Assembly (NCBI GenBank): GCA_963823945.1
Contig: CAWGNK010000003.1
Span: forward strand, 372,001 to 436,000
Direction of reading: 5' to 3'
Source of the DNA: Bog-793 sp963823945
GTDB lineage: Bacteria > Actinomycetota > Acidimicrobiia > Acidimicrobiales > Bog-793
DNA: 64,000 bases
Shown: piece by piece, positions 42,653 through 50,686 of the stretch
Numbering within the stretch: the first letter of the stretch is position 1
How the letters are laid out: each line of letters begins with the position of its first letter
The notes under the pieces: generated by a model
Database searches by the model: none
The model's input: the letters and a program-made list of their open reading frames with translations, nothing else
What the model was told of the DNA's origin: nothing
Position numbers and translations under genes: made by a program

Positions 42653-44069
42653 GACCAAGGAGCGCTTCCGGTTCGGGCCCCGCGACCGCCGCGGTCTCAT
42701 CGCGGGGGCGAGCACGGCACAGGTCGCGATCGTCGCGATTGGTCTCGTCGTGTGCGTCGCCGTGCTGCGGGGTCTGAGCGGTCCGGCGCGCGGACCCGTC
42801 GCCCTCGTCGTCGCGCTCGTCGCGGTGGGGTCGGTGACCTGGCCCGTCCACGGGCGCACGCTCGACGAGTGGGTGCCCGTCGTCGCGCGTTTCTGCGCGG
42901 GCACGGTTCTCGGCGGGCGGCGGGACGCGGTCGCGGTCCACCGCCGCGGCGACGCCCGCCGGGCTCCGTCGGTGCTCGGGGCATTCGAGGTGCTCGAGAT
43001 CCCAACCGTCACGGTCGGGCCGATCGGTGCGGTGCACGACCGGCGGCACCAGACGCTGACGGCGCTGCTCACCCTCGGAGGCGAGTCGTTCGCACTGCTC
43101 GGCGAGACGGAGCGGACCCGCCGCATCGACGGATGGGCGAGCGTGCTCGCCAGCGTCGCGCGGGACTCCGGTTCGGTCCACCGCCTGCAGTGGATCGAGC
43201 GGACCGTTCCGGACCCGGGCGACGCGCTGCTCGCGCACCTCGAACAGGCGGTGGCGGAGTCGGCGGTGGTCGACCCTGTCACCTTCGCTGCCCAGCGGTC
43301 GTACCGGGAGCTGCTCTCGGCCGAGTGCGCCGGGGCCCTCGCCCATGAGCTCCACCTCGCGTTGAGCGTGCGCGGCCCGCGCGGGGCGCGCGCGGCACAG
43401 GGGCAGACGGCGGCGCTGCTCGAGACGGAGATCACGCTGCTCGACGAGAGGTGCCGGCGTGCCGGGCTCGAGGTGATCGGCGTGCTCACCTCGAGCGGGG
43501 TCGCGGCGGCGTTGCGACGCGGCTTCGACGTCGTCCCGGCGGCGAAGCCGGCGGACTGGCCCTGGCCAGTGGCCGTCGAGTCGACCTGGACGACGTTCCG
43601 GACCGACGGGCTGTGGCACGCCACGTTCTGGATCGCGGAATGGCCGCGTCACGAGGTGGGGAGCGACTTCCTCGTGCCGCTGCTGGCCGGCGCGGGTGAC
43701 CGCCGTGCCGTCTCGGTCGTCATGGCCCCGGTGCCACCGCTGCGCGCGGTGCGCACCGCCGAGCACGCCCGCACCTCCGGGGTCGCCGACGCCGAGCTCC
43801 GCCGCCAGCATGGTTTCGCCCTGACCGCGAGGGTCCGCCGCGAGCACGAGGCGGTGGTGCGCCGCGAGCACGAACTCGCCGAGGGACACGGTGCCTACCG
43901 CTTCTCGGCCTACATCACCGTCAGCGCGCCGAGCCCGGGCGGCCTCGAGCAGGCGTGCCGCCGGACCGAGCACGCCGCCGCCCTGGCGGGGCTCGACCTG
44001 CGCCGTCTCTACGGCACGCAGGCGGAGGCCTTCTGTTGCACGCTGCCCGTCGGGCGGGGATGCGAGTGA
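42645..44069 (+). CDS. SCO6880-family conjugation protein (VirB3/PrgI-like N-terminus)
   Basis: This 474-residue protein starts at the ATG at 42645 after GGGGAAGG. Two N-terminal membrane segments (TAQVAIVAIGLVVCVAVLRG and a PVALVVALVAVGSVTWPVHG-type second) are followed by DEWVPVVARFCAG. A large soluble part has HRLQWIERTVPDPGDAL, AVESTWTTFRTDGLWHATFW and SAYITVSAPSPGGLEQACRR. It matches the SCO6880-type proteins of actinobacterial T4SS, in which the N-terminal portion of VirB4 is a separate polypeptide. It overlaps the VirB4-like gene by 10 bp. Confidence 0.75.
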   Translation: MLETKERFRFGPRDRRGLIAGASTAQVAIVAIGLVVCVAVLRGLSGPARGPVALVVALVAVGSVTWPVHGRTLDEWVPVVARFCAGTVLGGRRDAVAVHRRGDARRAPSVLGAFEVLEIPTVTVGPIGAVHDRRHQTLTALLTLGGESFALLGETERTRRIDGWASVLASVARDSGSVHRLQWIERTVPDPGDALLAHLEQAVAESAVVDPVTFAAQRSYRELLSAECAGALAHELHLALSVRGPRGARAAQGQTAALLETEITLLDERCRRAGLEVIGVLTSSGVAAALRRGFDVVPAAKPADWPWPVAVESTWTTFRTDGLWHATFWIAEWPRHEVGSDFLVPLLAGAGDRRAVSVVMAPVPPLRAVRTAEHARTSGVADAELRRQHGFALTARVRREHEAVVRREHELAEGHGAYRFSAYITVSAPSPGGLEQACRRTEHAAALAGLDLRRLYGTQAEAFCCTLPVGRGCE

Positions 44070-45322
44070 AGCTGCCCGCCCACGAGGCGACGACGGCGCA
44101 GCTCGGCGCGGCGTATCCCTGCGTCGCGACGCGTCGGCTTGCCGCTGCCGGCGTGCTGATCGGGCGCGACCTCTTCGGCGGTGCCTTCGTCCACGACCCG
44201 TTCGACCTGTACCGGGCGGGGGCGATCACGAACCCGAACATGCTCGTGCTCGGCCAGATCGGCAGGGGGAAGAGCGCCTTCGTGAAGAGCTACCTGCTGC
44301 GCCAGGCGGCGTTCGGTCGTCGCATCGTGATCCTCGACCCGAAGGGCGAGTACGGGCCGTTCGCCCGGGCGCTCGGCACCGATCCGATCACGCTTCGGCC
44401 GGGAGGCGCCGTCCGGCTGAACCCGCTCGAGATCGCGCGGGGCGCCAACCGCGACGAGCCGGGCGGCGCACAGGCGCGAATCTCGCTCGTCGGCGATCTC
44501 GCCTCGGCGTGTCTCGGCCGGCGCCTCGGTCCCGCCGAGCACACCGCGGTGGAGCTCGCACTCGACGCGACCTGCCGCGGGGCGGTCCCCCCGACGCTCT
44601 CCGCCGTCGTTGCGGCGATGCTCGCGCCGAGCCCCGAGGCGGCCCGGGCCGTCGGTTGCCGGGCCAGCGACCTGGCGGCCGACGGTCGCGAGGTCGGGCT
44701 CGAGTTGCGGCGGCTGGTCACGGGCGAGCTCGCGGGGATGTTCGACGGCGTCACGACACCCGGTGTCGACCTGTGTGCGCGCGTCGTCGTCATCGATCTC
44801 TCGCACGTCTACAGCTCGCCCGCCCTCGGCGCGCTGGTCACCTGTGCCGCCGCGGCGCTCAACCGCGTCTGGGACCGTCCCGGGACGGACAAGACGTTCC
44901 TCGTCATCGACGAAGGGTGGGCCGTCGTGCACAATCCCGGTGCGGCGAGGTTCCTGCAGGCTTCGTTCAAGCTCGCCCGGGCCCGCGGGGTCGCCAACAT
45001 CGTGGTTGTCCACCGCGTCTCGGACTTCGCCGCGTCGGGCCCCGCCGGGAGCGTCGCGGTCCGCCTCGCCGAGGGGCTTGTCGCCGACTGCGAGACGGTC
45101 GTCTGCTATGCGCAGGCCGACGCGGAGTTGCCCGCGGCCGAGCGGCTGCTCGGACTGTCCGAGGCGGAGTCGCGTCTTCTGCCGAGGCTCCGACGGGGCG
45201 TCGCCTTGTGGCGTGTCGGGACGCGGCCCTACCTCGTCGAGCACCGTCTCGCCCCCGGCGAGCGCGAGATCGTCGACACCGACCGCCGACTCGTCGCCAC
45301 CCGCAGCGACACCCGTCGATGA
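44060..45322 (+). CDS. VirB4-like conjugation ATPase
   Basis: This 420-residue protein starts at the ATG at 44060. Walker A is LGQIGRGKSAFVKSYLLR, followed by RIVILDPKGEYGPFARALG. Walker B is KTFLVIDEGWAVVHNP, and a sensor/arginine segment is ARGVANIVVVHRVSDFAASG. These are T4SS VirB4/TraC signatures. It lacks the N-terminal domain of classical VirB4, which the upstream SCO6880-type protein may supply. It energises pilus or channel assembly at the membrane. Its stop overlaps the VirD4-like start (ATGA). Confidence 0.85.
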   Translation: MRVKLPAHEATTAQLGAAYPCVATRRLAAAGVLIGRDLFGGAFVHDPFDLYRAGAITNPNMLVLGQIGRGKSAFVKSYLLRQAAFGRRIVILDPKGEYGPFARALGTDPITLRPGGAVRLNPLEIARGANRDEPGGAQARISLVGDLASACLGRRLGPAEHTAVELALDATCRGAVPPTLSAVVAAMLAPSPEAARAVGCRASDLAADGREVGLELRRLVTGELAGMFDGVTTPGVDLCARVVVIDLSHVYSSPALGALVTCAAAALNRVWDRPGTDKTFLVIDEGWAVVHNPGAARFLQASFKLARARGVANIVVVHRVSDFAASGPAGSVAVRLAEGLVADCETVVCYAQADAELPAAERLLGLSEAESRLLPRLRRGVALWRVGTRPYLVEHRLAPGEREIVDTDRRLVATRSDTRR

Positions 45323-47214
45323 GCGTGGGTTCCCTGGGAAAGGCGCGTCGGCCGCCGGTCCGCCGCCCAGCGCCGCAGAACGGGTCCGGTGGCCGTCGAG
45401 AGGCCGTCGCGATCGTCGCAGTCGCCGGGTTGTCGGGGCTCACCTGGGTCGCCGGCGGGTGCGCGACGCTCGTCGCCGGACACGGCTGGCACGAAGTCTC
45501 GCCGACGGCGTCCCTCGGGCTGCTGATCGGACTGCTCGGCCACCCGCGCACCCCCGCCGCGGCCTGGCCGCGGGCGATCCGGCGTCTCCTGCCGCCGGCG
45601 TCGGTTTTCTGGCTGGTCCTCGTCACCGTCGGAGCGGGGTGCGGGGTCGCGACGTGGGCGACGGCACGGCTGGTCCGGCGCCGACGGAAACCGGCGCCTG
45701 CCCGCGCGCCAACCGGGGCGGCCTGGGCCGGGCGCGCCGACCTGCGGGCGCTCGCGGTGAGAAGGCCGGGTGGCGGTCGCCTCGTCGTCGGTCGGGCCGG
45801 AGCGACGCTCGTCGCCGTCGAGGCGGGCCAGTCCCTGCTCGTCGCCGGGCCGACCCAGTCGGGCAAGACCACGGGGCTGGCGATCCCGGCGATCCTCGAG
45901 TGGGAGGGGCCGGTGATCGCGACGAGCGTGAAGACCGATCTCGTGCGGGAAACCGCCCCACGGCGCGAGGTGCTGGGGCCCGTCCTCGTCTATGACCCGA
46001 GCGGCGTGACCGGCGGCCGCCGCGCCGACTGGTCGCCGCTCGCCGAGGCGCGGGACTGGGCCGGGGCGCGCCGCGTCGCGGCGGGATTCGCGGCCGTGCA
46101 GCGGAGCGGCGGCGCACCCGAGGACGCCGCCTTCTGGCTCGCGCTGGCCGAGAAGATGCTCGCCCCGATGCTGCTCGCCGCGGCGTCGTCGGCACGGACG
46201 ATGGCCGACGTCGTGCGCTGGGTCGACTCGGGGGAGGTCGGGGAGGTGCTCGACGCCCTCGAGTCCGCCGGCCAGGCCGAGGCGCTGCGCGCCGCCCAGG
46301 CGAGCTTCTCCCGGGAGGAGCGCCAGCTGAGCTCCGTGTACGCGACCGTCGAGACGCTGGTCGCGGGCTTTGCCGACCCCGTCGTCGCGGCCTCGGCGGC
46401 GAATCACGACATCACCGCGGCGCGCCTCACCGACGGCGGGGCGACGACCGTGTACCTCGTGGCGCCTTCCCACGAGCAGGAGCGGCTCCGGCCGGTATTC
46501 GTCGCCGTCCTGCGGTGCCTTCTCGAGGGCGCGATCACGAAGGCGTCGCGGGAGGGCCGGCTCGACCCGCCGCTACTCGTCGTCGCCGACGAAGCCGCCA
46601 ACATCGCGCCGCTCTCCGACCTCGACACGCTCGCCGCGACGGCGTCGTCGCACGGGATCCAGCTCGTCACCGTGTGGCAGGACTTCGCCCAGATCGAGGC
46701 GCGCTACGGGCCCCGCGCCGCGACGGTCGTGAACAACCACCGCGCCAAGCTCGTCTGCTCGGGAATCGCCGACCCGGCGACGCTCGAGCAGGTGTCACGG
46801 CTCATCGGGGACGAGGAGCGGTCGGTCGAGACGCTGACCGTCGATCGCGCCGGCGCGGCGTCGTCGACCAGCAGCCCGTCCGACCGCCGTCTTGCACCCG
46901 CGGCCTGGCTGCGGCGGATCGGCCCGGGCGAAGCGGTCCTCGTCTACGGCCACCTTCCGCCGGTCCGGGTCACGTTGCGCCCTTACTTCGCCGAGCGCCG
47001 CTGGCGGGAACGGGCCGGGTCTCCGGCTCCCGGATGCGGCGGACGCCGGCGATCTCGCCTGCGGCGCCCGTCCTGGCGGTGGCGGCGACGAATCGCAACG
47101 GTGCGGGGCGACGGCGTCGCGGAACCCCGGCGAACCGGACAGGTGCCCGTCGCATCGTCCGCCCCGTGCGGACCCGGCGCGGGAGGCGAAGACCTGTCCG
47201 GGAAACCTTCCTGA
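45319..47214 (+). CDS. VirD4/TraD-like type IV coupling protein
   Basis: This 631-residue protein has two or three N-terminal membrane segments (AVAIVAVAGLSGLTWVAGGC; FWLVLVTVGAGCGVATWATA). It has Walker A LVAGPTQSGKTTGLAIPA, ATSVKTDLVRETAPRRE, Walker B PPLLVVADEAANIAPLSDLD and ASSHGIQLVTVWQDFAQIEA, the TraD/VirD4 set. It recruits DNA-relaxase complexes to the channel. The last ~65 residues are Arg-rich and may be a disordered tail. No relaxase gene is in the window. It is the last gene before the PHO-box-like array. Confidence 0.88.
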   Translation: MSVGSLGKARRPPVRRPAPQNGSGGRREAVAIVAVAGLSGLTWVAGGCATLVAGHGWHEVSPTASLGLLIGLLGHPRTPAAAWPRAIRRLLPPASVFWLVLVTVGAGCGVATWATARLVRRRRKPAPARAPTGAAWAGRADLRALAVRRPGGGRLVVGRAGATLVAVEAGQSLLVAGPTQSGKTTGLAIPAILEWEGPVIATSVKTDLVRETAPRREVLGPVLVYDPSGVTGGRRADWSPLAEARDWAGARRVAAGFAAVQRSGGAPEDAAFWLALAEKMLAPMLLAAASSARTMADVVRWVDSGEVGEVLDALESAGQAEALRAAQASFSREERQLSSVYATVETLVAGFADPVVAASAANHDITAARLTDGGATTVYLVAPSHEQERLRPVFVAVLRCLLEGAITKASREGRLDPPLLVVADEAANIAPLSDLDTLAATASSHGIQLVTVWQDFAQIEARYGPRAATVVNNHRAKLVCSGIADPATLEQVSRLIGDEERSVETLTVDRAGAASSTSSPSDRRLAPAAWLRRIGPGEAVLVYGHLPPVRVTLRPYFAERRWRERAGSPAPGCGGRRRSRLRRPSWRWRRRIATVRGDGVAEPRRTGQVPVASSAPCGPGAGGEDLSGKPS

Positions 47215-47250
47215 GCTGGCTCGCGACCCCGCCCGATCTGCGTCGGGAAG

Positions 47251-47305
47251 CTTTCACGCGGCCGTCATCATCTGGTCACCTGGCGTTCTTTTGGGGTTCA
47301 AGTGG
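47251..47305 (+). promoter_or_regulatory. PHO-box-like array of five 11-bp units upstream of pstB
   Basis: Five consecutive 11-bp windows share phase: CTTTCACGCGG, CCGTCATCATC, TGGTCACCTGG, CGTTCTTTTGG and GGTTCAAGTGG. All have TC at positions 4-5, and most have TCA. This fits actinobacterial PHO-box direct repeats (GTTCACC-type) bound by PhoP/RegX3-class regulators. A TACGTT at 47312-47317 could be a -10 element, which would put the transcript start near the GTG at 47324. Confidence 0.65.
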
Positions 47306-47323
47306 CCTGGGTACGTTCGCGGC

Positions 47324-48172
47324 GTGGTGGTGAATCCCTTCCAGCCAGAGGCGACTTCCTTGTTCGACAGCGACCGCGCAACCGGGACAACGCTGCTAGA
47401 GGACACCGACATCATGCATGCCCACCAGGTGTCCCTGGGGTTCGGCGAGAAGACGATCATGCAGGACATCAGCGTGGGATTCCCTCGGGGGACGATCACC
47501 GCGCTGATCGGCCCGTCGGGGTCCGGCAAGACGACGTTCCTGCGTTCGCTCAACCGGATGAACGACAAGGTCCGGGATTTCTGGCATCACGGCCAGATCT
47601 CCCTCTACGACGACGAGATCTACAGCCCCGCGATGGACCCGCTCGTGCTGCGGCGGCGCGTCGGCATGGTCTTCCAGCGGCCGAACCCGTTCCCGATGTC
47701 GATCCTCGACAACATCGTCTCGGGGGTGAAGGCGCACCGGATGGCGAAGCACTCGGATCTCCGGGACATCGCCGAGACCCGGCTCGCCGAGGTCGGCCTC
47801 TGGAGCCACGTGGCGGACCGCCTGCACGACTCGCCGTTCCGCCTCTCCGGTGGCCAGCAGCAGATGCTCTGCCTGGCCCGCGCCCTCGCCGTCGAGCCGG
47901 AGGTGCTGCTGCTCGACGAACCGACATCCTCGCTCGACCCGCGGTCGACCGAGGCCGTCGAGGAGCTGGTGCACCGCCTCACGCCGGGCCTGACGGTGAT
48001 CATCGTCACGCACGACCTGAACCAGGCGCGCCGTTGCTCGGACAACACGATCTTCTTCTACGAGGGCCGCATGATCGAGACGGCCCCGACCGTCGAGCTC
48101 TTCAGCCGCCCCGAGCGGCCAGAAACCGCCCGGTACATCGGCGGCGAGCTCGAACCGACCGGTGGACCCTAA
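47324..48172 (+). CDS. pstB: Phosphate ABC transporter ATP-binding protein PstB
   Basis: This ~282-residue ATPase has Walker A ALIGPSGSGKTTFLRSLNRM, the PstB-specific NRMND, Q-loop RRVGMVFQRPNPFPMSILDN, signature FRLSGGQQQMLCLARALAVE, Walker B VLLLDEPTSSLDP and H-loop VTHDLNQARRCSDN. It powers high-affinity phosphate import on the cytoplasmic face. The start is uncertain: three in-frame GTG codons (47324, 47327, 47330) precede a first ATG at 47414. The upstream GTGs are preferred because the frame there is plausible. It is first in the pstB-pstS-pstC-pstA order. Confidence 0.92.
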   Translation: MVVNPFQPEATSLFDSDRATGTTLLEDTDIMHAHQVSLGFGEKTIMQDISVGFPRGTITALIGPSGSGKTTFLRSLNRMNDKVRDFWHHGQISLYDDEIYSPAMDPLVLRRRVGMVFQRPNPFPMSILDNIVSGVKAHRMAKHSDLRDIAETRLAEVGLWSHVADRLHDSPFRLSGGQQQMLCLARALAVEPEVLLLDEPTSSLDPRSTEAVEELVHRLTPGLTVIIVTHDLNQARRCSDNTIFFYEGRMIETAPTVELFSRPERPETARYIGGELEPTGGP

Positions 48173-48283
48173 AGGGGTCGCCGTGAGTTCCAGGAGACCG
48201 GGGACGGAGCCGGGATCTTCTGGTGGCAACTGCCCCGCACACCGCCCGCCCGGGCGGAGGACCGAAAGGAGTACAGCGAAGTC

Positions 48284-49498
48284 ATGTACACGGACGCAGT
48301 AGGTACGACGTGGCGCAGGCGCCTTGGCCGTGCCCGAGTGATGGGGATCGCGACAGTCGTGCTCGCCACCACCCTCGGACTCGGCGCGATCGTCGCCTCA
48401 CCCGGCGGTGCGACGACGACGAAGCCCTCGATGGGCCAGGCCGAGAAGGAACTGGCGGCACTCGAGGCGCTGGCGCCGGCGAGCCCGCCGACGCTGACCG
48501 AGGCCGGCTCTTCGCTGTTCTACCCGCTCTGGCAGGAGTGGGCGGCGGCGACCCCCCCGGTCCCGGTCACGCCCGGCAAGGGTGGCTCGGGTCTCGGGCA
48601 GTCCGAGGCCGAGAACGGCACGATCAACATCGGTGCGTCCGACGGGTTCCTCCCGAAGGCGACACTGACGGGACCGCCCGCCGTCGAGAACATCCCGGTC
48701 GTGGTCTCCGGCCAGGATGTCGTCTACAACCTCCCCGGCGTCAAGACCTCGGTGCACCTGAAGTTGAACGCGAAGATTCTCGCCGGGATCTACGACGGAT
48801 CGATCACCACCTGGACCGACCCGGCCATCGTCAAGCTGAACCCGCGTGTGAAACTCCCCGCCAAGACGATCGTTCCGATCCGTCGCGTGGACTCGAGCGG
48901 CGACACCTTCCTTTTCACCTCGTACCTCTACTACGGGGACTCGAAGAGCTGGGTGCACAACTCCCCCTACGACGGCCCGCAGCTCCTCTACTCGAGCTGG
49001 CCGACGGTCACCGGCGAGCTGTCGGAGAGCGGTAACTCGGGCATCCTCGCGGGTGTCCAGGCGAACCAGTACTCCATCAGCTACCTGGGCAACAGCTACC
49101 TGCCGGCGGCCGAGAGCACGACCCCGGGTCCGGCGCTTGGCTGGGCGGCACTGCTGAACGGCTCGGGCAACTTCGAGCTGCCGACGCCGCGTTCGATCGA
49201 CAACGAGGTGAACGCCTACAAGTCGATCACGGCAAACGGGGCGATGACGCTCATCGACTCGAGGAAGGCCCCCAACGGCTACCCGGACGTCAACTTCGAA
49301 TACGCCATCGTGCTGAAGTCGCAGCCGAGCGAGGCGACGGCCCACGCCGTCGTGGCAGAGCTCGCCTGGGGCATGGACCCGAAGCACGGCGCCGCGAACT
49401 CGTTCCTTGACAGCGGGGGCAACCCGTTGCTCTTCCGGCCGCTGCCGCTCAACGCGCTCGAGGTGGCCATCAAGCTGCTGCAGAAGATCACCTACTAG
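48284..49498 (+). CDS. pstS: Phosphate ABC transporter substrate-binding protein PstS
   Basis: This 404-residue protein starts at the ATG at 48284 with GAAAGGAG upstream. The N-terminal segment VMGIATVVLATTLGLGAIVA with a following small-residue site suggests Sec export; no lipobox Cys was seen, so the mode of anchoring is unclear. Binding motifs are PTLTEAGSSLFYPL, NIGASDGFL, VYNLPGVK and VPIRRVDSSGDTFLFTSYL, where Arg-x-Asp-Ser-Ser-Gly-x-Thr binds phosphate. It delivers phosphate to PstC-PstA. Confidence 0.92.
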   Translation: MYTDAVGTTWRRRLGRARVMGIATVVLATTLGLGAIVASPGGATTTKPSMGQAEKELAALEALAPASPPTLTEAGSSLFYPLWQEWAAATPPVPVTPGKGGSGLGQSEAENGTINIGASDGFLPKATLTGPPAVENIPVVVSGQDVVYNLPGVKTSVHLKLNAKILAGIYDGSITTWTDPAIVKLNPRVKLPAKTIVPIRRVDSSGDTFLFTSYLYYGDSKSWVHNSPYDGPQLLYSSWPTVTGELSESGNSGILAGVQANQYSISYLGNSYLPAAESTTPGPALGWAALLNGSGNFELPTPRSIDNEVNAYKSITANGAMTLIDSRKAPNGYPDVNFEYAIVLKSQPSEATAHAVVAELAWGMDPKHGAANSFLDSGGNPLLFRPLPLNALEVAIKLLQKITY

Positions 49499-49552
49499 GC
49501 GTCCTCGCCGGTCACGGGATGCCCGTTCATCGCGAAGCGACGTTCAACGTGC

Positions 49553-50686
49553 ATGGGCAGGCCCGTGACCAAGGGGCGTGCGGTGTCGACAGGTAAAGAG
49601 GTGGCCGGGACGGGAAGATCGTCCCGGCCACCTCTGGTGCCTGGCGATGGGTCGACCACGGACCACACGTCCGCAGCCGCCCGGCGGCGGTCGAGCCCGA
49701 CCGTCGAGTTCGTCCTCAGGTGGGGAACAGGGCTGCTGGCGGTGGTGCCCTTCGCGGCGGTGATCGCCATGCTCGTCGTCCTGCTCGACGAGGCGATGCC
49801 GTCGATCCGCTACAACGGCTGGCACTTCCTCACCTCGAGCGTGTGGACGAACGGCGACACCTACGGGACGATCTCCCACTCCGGCGGGGTCGCCCACCTG
49901 CTTGGTGCCGAGTTCGGCGCCTGGCCGCTCATCGCCGGCACACTCGAATCGTCGGCGATCGCGATCGTCATCGGGCTGCCGATCGCCATCGGCGCCGCCG
50001 TCATGGTCGTGGAGAAGCTCCCCGCCAAGATCGGCACGGTGATCGGGATCTGCCTCGAGATCCTCGCCGGCATCCCGAGCGTCGTCATCGGCATCTGGGG
50101 GGCCCTCACGTTCGGGCCGTGGATCGCGCGGGAGATCTACCCGACGCTCACCCATCTGCCGAACATCCCGCCGTTCGACATCTTCCGGGGTTCCGTAGGA
50201 GACGGCGAAGGTCTCCTCACGAGTGGGCTGGTGCTGGCGGCGATGATCATCCCGATCATCGCCGCGACGACCCGCGACCTTCTGCGTCAGGTGCCCGAGA
50301 CGACAAAGGAAGGCGCCGAGGCGCTCGGCATGACCGACGCCGAGGTCTTCCGGCGCGTCCAGGCGCGCTGGGTGCGCACCGGGGTGATCGGCGCCGCCAT
50401 CCTCGGCCTCGGGCGGGCACTCGGCGAGACGATCGCCGTCGCGCTGATCTGTGGCGGCCAGAGTGTGGTCGCCTCGAACATCTACGGCGTGTTCAACACG
50501 ATCGCCGCCACCATCGTCACCTCGCTCGACTCGGCCCAGACCGACCCGAGCGGGCTCGCCGTGCGGGCGCTGGCCGAGCTGGCGCTCGTGCTCCTCCTCA
50601 TCTCGCTCGTCGCCAACATCTTCGCCCGGGTGATCATCCGGCGTTCCGCCAAGGGCGCCGTGCTCCCCGTCGGGGCGGGCTTCTGA
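49553..50686 (+). CDS. pstC: Phosphate ABC transporter permease PstC
   Basis: This 377-residue protein has an N-terminal ~50 residues that are hydrophilic, then six membrane helices starting LLAVVPFAAVIAMLVVLLDE. The permease loop includes EILAGIPSVVIGIWGALTFG and the EAA-like VPETTKEGAEALGMTDAEVF, then GRALGETIAVALICGG. The ATG at 49553 is used; a GTG at 49583 is possible. It forms the channel with PstA, whose start overlaps its stop (TGATG). Confidence 0.92.
   Translation: MGRPVTKGRAVSTGKEVAGTGRSSRPPLVPGDGSTTDHTSAAARRRSSPTVEFVLRWGTGLLAVVPFAAVIAMLVVLLDEAMPSIRYNGWHFLTSSVWTNGDTYGTISHSGGVAHLLGAEFGAWPLIAGTLESSAIAIVIGLPIAIGAAVMVVEKLPAKIGTVIGICLEILAGIPSVVIGIWGALTFGPWIAREIYPTLTHLPNIPPFDIFRGSVGDGEGLLTSGLVLAAMIIPIIAATTRDLLRQVPETTKEGAEALGMTDAEVFRRVQARWVRTGVIGAAILGLGRALGETIAVALICGGQSVVASNIYGVFNTIAATIVTSLDSAQTDPSGLAVRALAELALVLLLISLVANIFARVIIRRSAKGAVLPVGAGF

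Noticed and set aside
43891..45318. N-terminal extension of the VirD4-like frame (the open frame runs from 43891)
   Set aside because: The extension is Arg/Pro-rich and overlaps the SCO6880-type and VirB4-like genes. The ATG at 45319 overlaps the VirB4 stop and begins a normal membrane domain.
48173..48283. Possible cobalamin riboswitch before pstS (CAGGAGACC resembles a B12 box)
   Set aside because: Only the short box matches. The expected upstream core and its spacing are absent because pstB coding ends right there, and the downstream gene is a phosphate transporter.
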